A stretch of 30,166 nt of DNA from NCBI GenBank assembly GCA_002371625.1, contig DFFV01000042.1:1-30166 (forward strand). Reading direction: 5' to 3'. The notes under the pieces are model-generated. The model ran no database searches. It had not been told where the DNA came from and saw nothing but the letters and a program-made list of their open reading frames with translations. This DNA comes from Ruminococcus sp. UBA3767. GTDB taxonomy: Bacteria > Bacillota > Clostridia > Oscillospirales > Ruminococcaceae. Made by a program: the position numbers and the translations under genes. How positions within the stretch are numbered: position 1 is the stretch's first letter; each line of letters begins with the position of its first letter. Of this stretch, positions 17,860 to 24,053 are shown in pieces.

Positions 17860-18689
17860 ATTTTCTCCTTTGCAGGTACATTTATTATTCTGGCATATTC
17901 GCTGTATATATCATCGAACTGTCTGTAACCAAAAACAGCGTGTACCTTGTCGATATGCCACTGCTTTATGTTATCCGTGTGCGGATAAGGCAGCCAGAAA
18001 AGCCGTTTTGAGAAGTGCCGCACCACTGTGTGCCTGTGCAGGAACTTCTGATCGTTGAATCTCTGTGCAAGCAGCTTTCGCCTCGTTGTCGAGCGTATAA
18101 GGGCACTCTGATCTGCAAACATCAGCTTCTGCCGCCTGATCCACCATCGTGCCTTTTTGAAAAGCCCCGTCTGTCTGGCAAACTTCATATTAAAAAGCAA
18201 AACGCCCGCATTTATGTAGCCCTGCTTTATGATGTACTTTCCGTAGTGGTCCCTTGCCGCAGCGTATTCGTATCCCTCAAGGTCAGTGTCCCACAAAAGC
18301 CTTATATCACGGTTGAACATAATGTCCGCATCAAGATACAGCAGCTTGTCAGGTATCCCCTTTACAACATCCGCAAAAAGCCTTATCAGCGTATACGGCG
18401 AGCAGTAGGCATCTTCATTGGGGCAGCCTGCAAACGACTTCATATAATAAGCGGTCACATCATGCAGCTTAACGCAGTTGCTGCTGTTGAAGCCTTTCAC
18501 TGCCTTTTCAAGCATATCTATATGTTCCTGTGTTATGCAGGTGTACCTTTCGTCAAGGTGGGAAACGTCCATTGTAAAAATGTGAAAACAAAAAGGCTCT
18601 CTTGTTTTCGTGCGCATCAGTATCGAAAGAGTGCAGGTCAGCACCCCGTCGAAAACCCCGTCGTTTCCGCAGAACAAAATATCGATCAT
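17856..18689 (-). CDS. GT8-family glycosyltransferase
   Basis: A 277-aa single-domain glycosyltransferase of family 8 (galactosyl/glucosyltransferase type). It has the DAD metal motif at 120-122 (LYLDADIMF), YINAGVLLFN (158-167) and the FADQSAL segment that follows in this family. The C-terminal 60 residues are basic, as expected for membrane association. It overlaps both neighbours by 4 nt (18686-18689 and 17856-17859), so it is the middle gene of a coupled three-gene operon. It resembles the N-terminal half of the next protein in family but not closely in sequence, so it is not a recent copy. Sugar donor and acceptor are unknown. Confidence 0.9.
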   Translation of the reverse strand: MIDILFCGNDGVFDGVLTCTLSILMRTKTREPFCFHIFTMDVSHLDERYTCITQEHIDMLEKAVKGFNSSNCVKLHDVTAYYMKSFAGCPNEDAYCSPYTLIRLFADVVKGIPDKLLYLDADIMFNRDIRLLWDTDLEGYEYAAARDHYGKYIIKQGYINAGVLLFNMKFARQTGLFKKARWWIRRQKLMFADQSALIRSTTRRKLLAQRFNDQKFLHRHTVVRHFSKRLFWLPYPHTDNIKQWHIDKVHAVFGYRQFDDIYSEYARIINVPAKEKI

Positions 18690-19468
18690 TGGTCCTTCTC
18701 CATTTTTATATATCTGATCTGTACATGGTCAGACTTTTCAGCCCGCCTGCACATAGTGCGGTATACCCTGTCACGCAGCTCCCTTCTGCGAGCTTTCAGC
18801 GGTTTTTCCATATCCGGATAAAACGGACCGTCAATATAAGTCACTATCCTTGGGTGAGCAAAAAACCGTCTTTTGTGGTATGTGTTGGTAAAGCAGTAAA
18901 CAGGTGCTCCCAGCTTTGCGGGATAAGCAAAGCTCGTGTCGGGAAAATCCCTTATCTTCGTGTAATACGGCCATATATGCGCCTCGGGATAGACCACAAC
19001 GCAGTGCCCCTGCTCTATGCGTGTTTCAATAGCCTCAAGAAAATTCTTGTATCCGCCCAGTCCGTCAGGTATCGGCAAAGCGCCGAGCGACGGCGTTATC
19101 CTGCCCAGCACAGGCATAGAAACGTTGTTTGCGTGTACTACCACATAATCGGTCTTTGGGTAGCTTATAACATTGGGTATAAACGGATCTGCAATGTCCT
19201 GCGTGTGATTGCCGAACATAAAATAGCCGTCATTCAAGTGCTTTTTCAGCTTGTGCCTGCCCTTTGTCCTGTGCCCGAACACGAATATAACGTATGCAAA
19301 AGCTATCGGCGTAGCTATTATCCTGTACCAGAAAAAGTGGGTGAACCTTTTAAACAGCGAGTTATGGACGTAAACGTAATTCTCATCTATCGGGCGTGGA
19401 GTTATCTGCGCCGTAGAAAATTCATCATTGCGCTCGTCACAATAGTATATTACCTTTCGCTTGTCCAT
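18686..19468 (-). CDS. PlsC-like lysophospholipid/glycolipid acyltransferase
   Basis: A 260-aa acyltransferase of the PlsC superfamily. One hydrophobic stretch (about 43-65) probably lies in the membrane. The catalytic block reads GNHTQDIADPF: His88 is followed by Asp91 and Asp94, so the spacing is HX2D or HX5D rather than the usual HX4D. The second block is VVYPEAHIWPYYTKIRDF (about 158-175), in the place of the usual EGTRS-type motif. The start at 19468 was chosen because the mapped promoter -10 ends at 19509, so longer N-termini would begin within or before the promoter. The ribosome binding site is weak (GGTGA). It is the first gene of the operon. It could acylate a lysolipid or a sugar lipid; the substrate is unknown. 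Confidence 0.85.
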   Translation of the reverse strand: MDKRKVIYYCDERNDEFSTAQITPRPIDENYVYVHNSLFKRFTHFFWYRIIATPIAFAYVIFVFGHRTKGRHKLKKHLNDGYFMFGNHTQDIADPFIPNVISYPKTDYVVVHANNVSMPVLGRITPSLGALPIPDGLGGYKNFLEAIETRIEQGHCVVVYPEAHIWPYYTKIRDFPDTSFAYPAKLGAPVYCFTNTYHKRRFFAHPRIVTYIDGPFYPDMEKPLKARRRELRDRVYRTMCRRAEKSDHVQIRYIKMEKDQ

Positions 19469-19508
19469 TATATCACCCACAGTATCCGCATATACAATTA
19501 TCATTAAA

Positions 19509-19537
19509 ATGATACCATAACTACGCCGATATGTCAA
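19509..19537 (-). promoter_or_regulatory. Promoter of the PlsC/GT8 operon
   Basis: Minus strand: TTGACA (19537-19532), a 17-nt spacer, TATCAT (19514-19509), with an extended -10 TG. The predicted start near 19502 leaves about 35 nt before the ATG and rules out the longer N-termini of the first gene. Confidence 0.85.
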
Positions 19538-19596
19538 TAACAAACACGCTTCGCACAGCTAAAAAAACTGTTTTTTCCAGCCTTTCGGATATTTTG

Positions 19597-19908
19597 TCAG
19601 ATTATGTACTCCTCCTCACCGCCTGCGTATTTCGCATATTCCACCCTCAGCACGTTGTCACCTCCGCACTGATATGCCATGCGGCTGATGGTGTTGCAAA
19701 AGCAAACGCCCTTGTTTTGGGTAAGTGCAACAATATCGTGCCAACTCCCCGAGAACTCGTGCGGCAGGCGCTCACCAAAGCGGAAGCCCTCATTTTCCGC
19801 CTCGACAAGAAATGCCTCGTACTCTGCTTCGCTGCCGAAGTGCAGGTAAATGTGTCCCTCAAAGCTGTCCCTGAGCTGAGCAAGTGTCCTTTTTCCCGTG
19901 TTTTTCAT
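19597..19908 (-). CDS. Orphan 103-aa protein under an S-box-type riboswitch
   Basis: A 103-aa soluble, acidic protein. The ATG at 19908 follows GGAGG by 7 nt. Visible features are an N-terminal RTLAQLRDSF segment, HIYLHFGSEAEYEAFL, a central FSGSWHDIVAL, three cysteines (two in KGVCFCN, one in YQCGG), and a C-terminal VEYAKYAGGEEEYI. There is no signal peptide, membrane helix or catalytic motif that I know. It looks like a small alpha/beta fold. The leader reads as a SAM-responsive off switch, so a role in methionine, cysteine or SAM balance is a fair guess but only inferred. No terminator was found before the next gene's promoter 60 nt downstream. Confidence 0.8.
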   Translation of the reverse strand: MKNTGKRTLAQLRDSFEGHIYLHFGSEAEYEAFLVEAENEGFRFGERLPHEFSGSWHDIVALTQNKGVCFCNTISRMAYQCGGDNVLRVEYAKYAGGEEEYII

Positions 19909-19943
19909 AGTATGACCTCCATAAAATAATATTTACAGAGCGC

Positions 19944-19971
19944 AAAAAAAGAACCCATCGTCACCGACAGG
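19944..19971 (-). terminator. Riboswitch-controlled terminator
   Basis: Hairpin CCTGTCG (19971-19965), GTGA loop, CGATGGG (19960-19954), then TTCTTTTTTT. The competing antiterminator pairs 20004-19991 with 19975-19963 (13 pairs, one bulge). It uses both the P1 3' strand and the terminator 5' strand, so a folded P1 should allow termination (off switch). Confidence 0.8.
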
Positions 19972-19994
19972 AACACTTTTGATGAAAATATGTT

Positions 19995-20081
19995 ACCTAT
20001 CGGTCAAGCATTAGCACCTTACCCTCTCGGGCAGGTTGCTGTGCGGTCACAGGGCTTGTCCCTCACGCACTCTGTATAGGT
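19995..20081 (-). ncRNA. S-box (SAM-I clan) riboswitch aptamer lacking P4
   Basis: Read on the minus strand. P1 is ACCTAT (20081-20076) with ATAGGT (20000-19995). P2 is GTGCG (20070-20066) with CGCAC (20045-20041). A K-turn-like bulge has tandem G-A pairs (20064/20047 and 20063/20048). P2b is GGG/CCC (20062-20060, 20054-20052). The conserved GCAACC follows (20039-20034), then P3 with a GAGA loop (20028-20025), then GGTGCTAA (20018-20011). The P2b loop CAAG (20058-20055) can pair with CTTG (20008-20005), the S-box pseudoknot; the usual CTGG/CCAG pair is replaced by a matching one. The P4 hairpin of SAM-I is absent. The class is SAM-I or a SAM-I/IV-type variant. Ligand binding is inferred from the conserved core. 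Confidence 0.8.
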
Positions 20082-20097
20082 GTCTTACGACACTTTT

Positions 20098-20126
20098 ATA
20101 TTATCAGAAAAAAGCACGAATGTCAA
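20098..20126 (-). promoter_or_regulatory. Promoter of the riboswitch and 103-aa gene
   Basis: Minus strand: TTGACA (20126-20121), a 17-nt spacer, TAATAT (20103-20098), with an extended -10 TG. The transcript should start near 20091, opening with a 5' hairpin, GTGTC-GTAA-GACAC, just before the aptamer. Confidence 0.85.
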
Positions 20127-20159
20127 GGTAAATTTTTACTTGTTAGTCCAAAAAAAGGG

Positions 20160-20188
20160 CTGACAAATGCAAAACAGTGTGCTATAAT
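20160..20188 (+). promoter_or_regulatory. Promoter of the Thr-rich membrane protein gene
   Basis: CTGACA (20160-20165), a 17-nt spacer, TATAAT (20183-20188). It is divergent from the riboswitch promoter, with about 33 bp between the two -35 elements. Confidence 0.8.
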
Positions 20189-20228
20189 ATAAGCGGAGGA
20201 GAATAACGCTTTAACGGGAGGTGTTATT

Positions 20229-21140
20229 ATGAAAGGACCATTCGGACGAGACGGTTTTCTTGGAGAAATGGACAAATGGTGGCTGTACAACAAGATGCGT
20301 GAAGAGCAAGAGCAGAAAGAAAATGACGATTTCGATTATCACGATGATGACTTTGAATATTATAATGATATCCCCGAATATGATTATAGCGATTTTGATG
20401 AAGACGCCAACGAGACTAGGATATGGTATAAACTCCTTAGAACCGATCCCGAATACAGAGACATAATGACTGAGGAACAGTGGGATGAGATCTGTTCTAT
20501 TGGCACAGAAGAATCCAAAAAGATGGATGATGCTCTGCTGTCAGATCCGGACGCTATTGAAAAATGGATAGCCGAGCATACAGACGATGAAGCTACCCTT
20601 AAAGAGCGTAAAGAGCGAAATGAAAAACTGATAGCGTATTACAAGGCAGAATCAGAAGCCGCTAAAAAGGCTTATAACGACATGAAGTCCAAAGAAGAAC
20701 TAAAAGAAAAAGATGCCAAAAGTGACAACAAGCAGACATATCCACGGATAGTTGTAAACTGGGGTGCATTGAAGATACTGGCTGTCATTTGCATAGTTTG
20801 TCTTATAATAATCTGTGTATTTAGTACACTGGCAGAGGCGAAAAGGCAAAGATATGAGAGAAAACTCAAAGAAGAGGTAGAAGCACGAACTGCCAATACT
20901 ACTACCATCACAAAAGAGACCACGCAAAATGTGGTACTAACCACGACTTCACAAGAGACCACCACTGCAAAGAAAACCACTACATACAAAAAGGTCACCA
21001 CCAAAAAGAAGACCACTACCAAAAAAGACAAGTACAACGTATACGATTATAAAGACCCCGAGGATTTCTACGAGGACAACTACAATGATTTCTGGGACTA
21101 CGAAGATGCCGAGGATTACTATCGTGAAAAAACAAGATAA
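20229..21140 (+). CDS. Single-pass membrane protein with acidic and Thr/Lys-rich regions
   Basis: A 303-aa protein I do not recognise. Residues 30-62 are an acidic, aromatic stretch (DDFDYHDDDFEYY type). Residues 63-170 are charged and probably helical, with a Lys/Glu-rich coiled-coil-like part at 120-165. One transmembrane helix spans about 180-201. A low-complexity Thr/Lys-rich linker (220-268) follows, then a very acidic, Tyr/Trp-rich tail (269-300) with repeated ED-F/Y-Y units. The lack of a signal peptide and the basic KRQRYERK after the helix make topology uncertain. The ATG follows GGGAGGTG closely. Own promoter and terminator. Confidence 0.85.
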   Translation: MKGPFGRDGFLGEMDKWWLYNKMREEQEQKENDDFDYHDDDFEYYNDIPEYDYSDFDEDANETRIWYKLLRTDPEYRDIMTEEQWDEICSIGTEESKKMDDALLSDPDAIEKWIAEHTDDEATLKERKERNEKLIAYYKAESEAAKKAYNDMKSKEELKEKDAKSDNKQTYPRIVVNWGALKILAVICIVCLIIICVFSTLAEAKRQRYERKLKEEVEARTANTTTITKETTQNVVLTTTSQETTTAKKTTTYKKVTTKKKTTTKKDKYNVYDYKDPEDFYEDNYNDFWDYEDAEDYYREKTR

Positions 21141-21147
21141 AAAGACG

Positions 21148-21177
21148 AGCACTTTCTTATGCGGAAAGTGCTTTTTT
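21148..21177 (+). terminator. Intrinsic terminator after the Thr-rich protein gene
   Basis: A 9-bp stem, AGCACTTTC (21148-21156) with GAAAGTGCT (21164-21172), is followed by six T. It starts 8 nt after the stop codon. Confidence 0.9.
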
Positions 21178-21275
21178 ATGCCTGTTATCTATACAGTTTC
21201 GTGCGCCTTTGTAAATTAAACTACATTTTCATATCCCCGTGTAGCATAAACTACAAAGTGCGCTTTAATTGTCTA

Positions 21276-21304
21276 TTGAAAATGGCGCAAATGCGTGTTA
21301 TTAT
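21276..21304 (+). promoter_or_regulatory. Promoter with no ORF directly behind it
   Basis: TTGAAA (21276-21281), a 17-nt spacer, TATTAT (21299-21304). No start codon with a ribosome binding site follows before the hairpin at 21396-21421, so it may drive a small RNA. Confidence 0.65.
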
Positions 21305-21310
21305 ATAGAT

Positions 21311-21423
21311 ACAACAAGGGGAACACCCCAAAACAAAAAACCGCTGAATAAAACAATACTATCCTTAAACAATAAAACATAATAACTTCCTTCCAAAAGG
21401 AGCTGCAAGTGCAGCTCCTTTGA
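21311..21423 (+). ncRNA. Candidate small RNA of about 110 nt
   Basis: Within the 374-bp gap between genes (21141-21514), a good promoter is followed by a short hairpin, GGGG-AACA-CCCC (21318-21329), an A-rich unstructured middle (21330-21390), and an 11-bp perfect hairpin, AAAGGAGCTGC-AAGT-GCAGCTCCTTT (21396-21421). The T-tail is only three bases before GATATG, so termination is less certain. The GGAGC in the hairpin could pair with ribosome binding sites, but no target was traced. It could instead be a long 5' leader of the HAD gene. Confidence 0.4.
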
Positions 21424-21435
21424 TATGTGCCCCAC

Positions 21436-21464
21436 TTGAAACAGCATTAAAAAAGTGCTATAAT
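21436..21464 (+). promoter_or_regulatory. Promoter of the HAD phosphatase gene
   Basis: TTGAAA (21436-21441), a 17-nt spacer, TATAAT (21459-21464). It is about 50 nt from the ATG at 21515. Confidence 0.8.
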
Positions 21465-21514
21465 AAAACCGACCTTTTTTAAACAATCTCAGGTCGTAAA
21501 GGAGAAATGATAGT

Positions 21515-22654
21515 ATGAAAGAAAGTAAACGTTCACAAGGCGTTCGCTGGGAAGTTGTCTCGGGCGTGCTCGCATTCCTGCTGCTGACTATGTCCTGCCT
21601 TTACTTTGTGCAGCTGGCAAAGAACAGCCCCGAAAGCGTACCCTCCACATCTACCGCAGCTGCCGTTTCACAGCCCGATAAAGATGAGAAGGATTCACTT
21701 TCGCTTTGGACAGAAAACGCTCCGCTTAAAAAAGAGCTGAAGGATTACATAAGGAGGATAACCGATAAGGATTCCAAGGATTATATCCCCGTAAAGAACC
21801 GTATCGCAGTGTTTGATTTTGACGGCACGCTTTTCTGCGAAACAGATCCCGTTTATTTCGATTACCGGCTTTTCTACCACCGAGTTACCGAGGATCCCGA
21901 TTATAAGGACAAGGCAAGCGCTTATGAAAAGGAAACAGCTGCAAAGATAAAGACTATGATGGATACCGGCACTGCAGCCAAGGGACTTGAAACAGATCAC
22001 GGCAAGGGCGTAGCTTCCGCATTCAAGGGCATGACACTGAGCGAATTTGAAAAGTATGTCAAGGAATTCAGAGCAAAGCAGGCTCCGAGCTATAACAACA
22101 TGACCAACGGCGAAGCATATTACAGACCTATGCTCCAGGTCATCAAGTACCTTAAAGCCAACAGCTTCACAGTTTATGTTATCAGCGGCACCGACAGACT
22201 TATCGTAAGAGGTCTTGTGGATAATTCTCTGCTCGATCTTCCTGCAAGCCAGGTCATCGGTTCAGATGAAACGCTCGTTGCAGATCATCAGGGCAGCGAA
22301 GACGGTCTTACATACCAGTTCACTAAAGATGATAAGGTCATCACAGGCGGCGAATTTGTCGTAAAGAATCTCAAGATGAACAAGGTAAGCGTTATCGAAA
22401 AGGAGATAGGTGTGCAGCCTGTGCTCTCATTCGGCAACAGCTCGGGAGATAACAGCATGGCAAACTTCACCATAACCAACAACCCATACCCCGCAAAAGC
22501 ATTCATGCTCTGCTGCGACGACCTCACCCGTGAGAACGGAAACCTCGAAAAAGCAGAAAAAATGCGCAAGAGCTGCGAGGAAAACGGCTGGATGCCGATC
22601 TCCATGAAGGACGACTGGACCACCATTTACGGTGAGAACGTTACTAAAAAATGA
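21515..22654 (+). CDS. Membrane-anchored HAD-family phosphatase
   Basis: A 379-aa protein with one N-terminal signal-anchor helix (about 13-33) and a Ser/Thr-rich stalk, so the enzyme domain should lie outside the membrane. The HAD motifs are intact: DFDGTL at 101-106 (Asp101 nucleophile, Asp103 acid), Ser224 in VISGTD (motif II), a Lys in the 284-290 region (motif III), and GNSSGDNSM at 307-315 with Asp312 (motif IV). The layout with a helical cap between motifs I and II resembles the phosphoserine phosphatase-like branch. It may release phosphate from an extracellular or envelope phosphomonoester; the substrate is unknown. Start supported by AAAGGAG 9 nt upstream. Own promoter and terminator. 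Confidence 0.88.
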   Translation: MKESKRSQGVRWEVVSGVLAFLLLTMSCLYFVQLAKNSPESVPSTSTAAAVSQPDKDEKDSLSLWTENAPLKKELKDYIRRITDKDSKDYIPVKNRIAVFDFDGTLFCETDPVYFDYRLFYHRVTEDPDYKDKASAYEKETAAKIKTMMDTGTAAKGLETDHGKGVASAFKGMTLSEFEKYVKEFRAKQAPSYNNMTNGEAYYRPMLQVIKYLKANSFTVYVISGTDRLIVRGLVDNSLLDLPASQVIGSDETLVADHQGSEDGLTYQFTKDDKVITGGEFVVKNLKMNKVSVIEKEIGVQPVLSFGNSSGDNSMANFTITNNPYPAKAFMLCCDDLTRENGNLEKAEKMRKSCEENGWMPISMKDDWTTIYGENVTKK

Positions 22655-22670
22655 TCTTTAAATAAAATTC

Positions 22671-22701
22671 GGAGCACCTTAAATAAAGGTGCTCCATTTT
22701 T
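22671..22701 (+). terminator. Intrinsic terminator after the HAD gene
   Basis: A perfect 10-bp stem, GGAGCACCTT (22671-22680) with AAGGTGCTCC (22686-22695), is followed by ATTTTTG. Confidence 0.9.
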
Positions 22702-22720
22702 GTGCCCGTGCTCTGTGCAG

Positions 22721-22749
22721 TTGACAAAAATTCAGTTTGGGGCTATAAT
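22721..22749 (+). promoter_or_regulatory. Promoter of the D,D-carboxypeptidase gene
   Basis: TTGACA (22721-22726), a 17-nt spacer, TATAAT (22744-22749): a full consensus match. Confidence 0.88.
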
Positions 22750-22779
22750 TACTATATAACGTTTAAGTGAGGAAACCCG

Positions 22780-23754
22780 ATGAAGTCCATTTTTGTGAAA
22801 TTTGCAGCAGTCTGCTGCTGCGCAGCTTTGATGCTTACATCCTGCGCAAAGACCGAACCCAGCTCATCCCGTGAAGAGCAAAGCTCAAAGCAGGAGACCG
22901 TTTCAAGCGCAGCCGAAGAAAGCTCGCTCCCCGAGAAAAAACCGCCGGTCGTTTTTAATACAGTCTCCGGCGATACCGATCCATACAGCATATCCAGCGC
23001 AGTCTACTGCGTTGAAAGCAAGACCTTTAATTTCGGAAAAAATCTTGATACAAGAATATCTATCGCAAGCACGACCAAACTGCTCACCGCTGCTGTCGCA
23101 CTCAAGTATCTCAAACCCGATACCATTCTTACAGCAGGCAGCGAGCTTGGGATGATAGATCCCCAATCTACCGTATGCTACATATACTACGGCTGTGAGA
23201 TACCGCTCAGCGATCTTCTTGCAGGTCTGCTGTTACCCTCGGGAAATGATGCTGCTTATGTTATCGCAGCCAATGTCGCAAGGGCGCAGCAGCCGGATAA
23301 GCAGATGACCGATAAAGAAGCGATAGAACACTTCTGCCGGCTGATGAACGACTTTGCGCAGGAGCTTGGCATGACCGACAGCCACTTTTCAACTCCCGAT
23401 GGCTGGGACGATCCGCAGCACTACTCCACTGCCGCAGATATGGCAAAGCTCGCAGAATATGTACTCACCGTTCCCGAGATATGCGAGATAATGAAGACAG
23501 CATATAAGACTGTATACTTTTCAGCAGGCGGCTATGCGACCTGGACAAATTCCAATTACTTCGTTATCCCCGAGAGCAAGTATTATTCTCCCGATGCACT
23601 GGGCATGAAAACAGGAACTACCGAAAAGGCAGGGTATTGCCTTATAAGTGCGTTCAAGCGCAATTCAAAAACATATATCGTTCTTGCAATGGGCTGCAAA
23701 GACGACCTTGACAGGTATGACCTGACTCAGAAGCTGCTTGAAAACTATACTTAG
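22780..23754 (+). CDS. Serine-type D-alanyl-D-alanine carboxypeptidase lipoprotein
   Basis: A 324-aa low-molecular-weight penicillin-binding protein (peptidase family S11). The signal peptide ends in the lipobox LTSC, with Cys22 as the lipid-carrying residue, so it is tethered to the outer face of the membrane. A Ser/Glu-rich stalk (about 25-55) precedes the catalytic domain. The three active-site motifs are complete: STTK (Ser97, Lys100), SGN (154-156) and KTG (277-279). It should trim the terminal D-Ala from peptidoglycan stem peptides. The C-terminal domain found in PBP5/DacF is missing, so the protein ends soon after the catalytic fold. The ATG follows GAGG by about 8 nt. Confidence 0.92.
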   Translation: MKSIFVKFAAVCCCAALMLTSCAKTEPSSSREEQSSKQETVSSAAEESSLPEKKPPVVFNTVSGDTDPYSISSAVYCVESKTFNFGKNLDTRISIASTTKLLTAAVALKYLKPDTILTAGSELGMIDPQSTVCYIYYGCEIPLSDLLAGLLLPSGNDAAYVIAANVARAQQPDKQMTDKEAIEHFCRLMNDFAQELGMTDSHFSTPDGWDDPQHYSTAADMAKLAEYVLTVPEICEIMKTAYKTVYFSAGGYATWTNSNYFVIPESKYYSPDALGMKTGTTEKAGYCLISAFKRNSKTYIVLAMGCKDDLDRYDLTQKLLENYT

Positions 23755-23762
23755 CATTGTAT

Positions 23763-23790
23763 AAGCGTCCGTAAAAACGGGCGCTTTTGT
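23763..23790 (+). terminator. Intrinsic terminator after the carboxypeptidase gene
   Basis: A 10-bp stem, AAGCGTCCGT (23763-23772) with ACGGGCGCTT (23777-23786), has one T-G wobble and a loop of AAAA, followed by TTGTCTTTT. Confidence 0.85.
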
Positions 23791-23961
23791 CTTTTAATAT
23801 GCCATAATGATCATTTTTTGTGACCGAAGGGGTTTAGGGGGCGATCGGAAAGCCCCCTAAAATGAACTGGCACTTTTGTCTTTCAATATGCCATAATAAT
23901 CATTTTTTGTGACCGAAGGGGTTTAGGGGGCGATAGGAAAGCCCCCTGATAAGAACGGGCG
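23784..23961. repeat. Tandem 89-bp intergenic repeat with GC-rich hairpins
   Basis: Two direct copies (23784-23872 and 23873-23961) fill most of the 300-bp gap between genes. They differ at only about ten positions. Each contains a conserved GTGACCGAAGGGGTTTAGG stretch and a 7-bp hairpin, AGGGGGC with GCCCCCT, around a 9-nt loop. The motif AACGGGCGCTTTT, the 3' arm of the preceding terminator, also occurs at the end of the second copy, as if the terminator tail was duplicated with the unit. No ORF with a start site was found inside. Confidence 0.85.
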
Positions 23962-23988
23962 CTTTTTGCGGAATTCACAAAATCTTTA

Positions 23989-24017
23989 TGGAAACAAAGC
24001 CGAAAAAGTGTTATAAT
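23989..24017 (+). promoter_or_regulatory. Promoter of the metallophosphoesterase gene
   Basis: A TGGAAA -35 (23989-23994, 4 of 6), a 17-nt spacer, TATAAT (24012-24017), with an extended -10 TG that may offset the weak -35. Confidence 0.65.
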
Positions 24018-24053
24018 TGATAATAGTAAATCTATTCTCACGGAGGAAAAGCT

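Noticed and set aside
18015..19507. Two long overlapping plus-strand open frames (268 and 301 codons)
   Set aside because: Both are antisense to the GT8 and PlsC genes, which have clear motifs, promoter and coupled starts.
19538..19596. A terminator between the 103-aa gene and the PlsC/GT8 operon
   Set aside because: Only T-rich and A-rich runs with a 4-bp stem are present; not convincing, so limited read-through into the operon remains possible.
19940..20126. Cobalamin, THF or guanidine riboswitch
   Set aside because: None of their signature boxes are present, whereas the S-box core elements occur in the right order and spacing.
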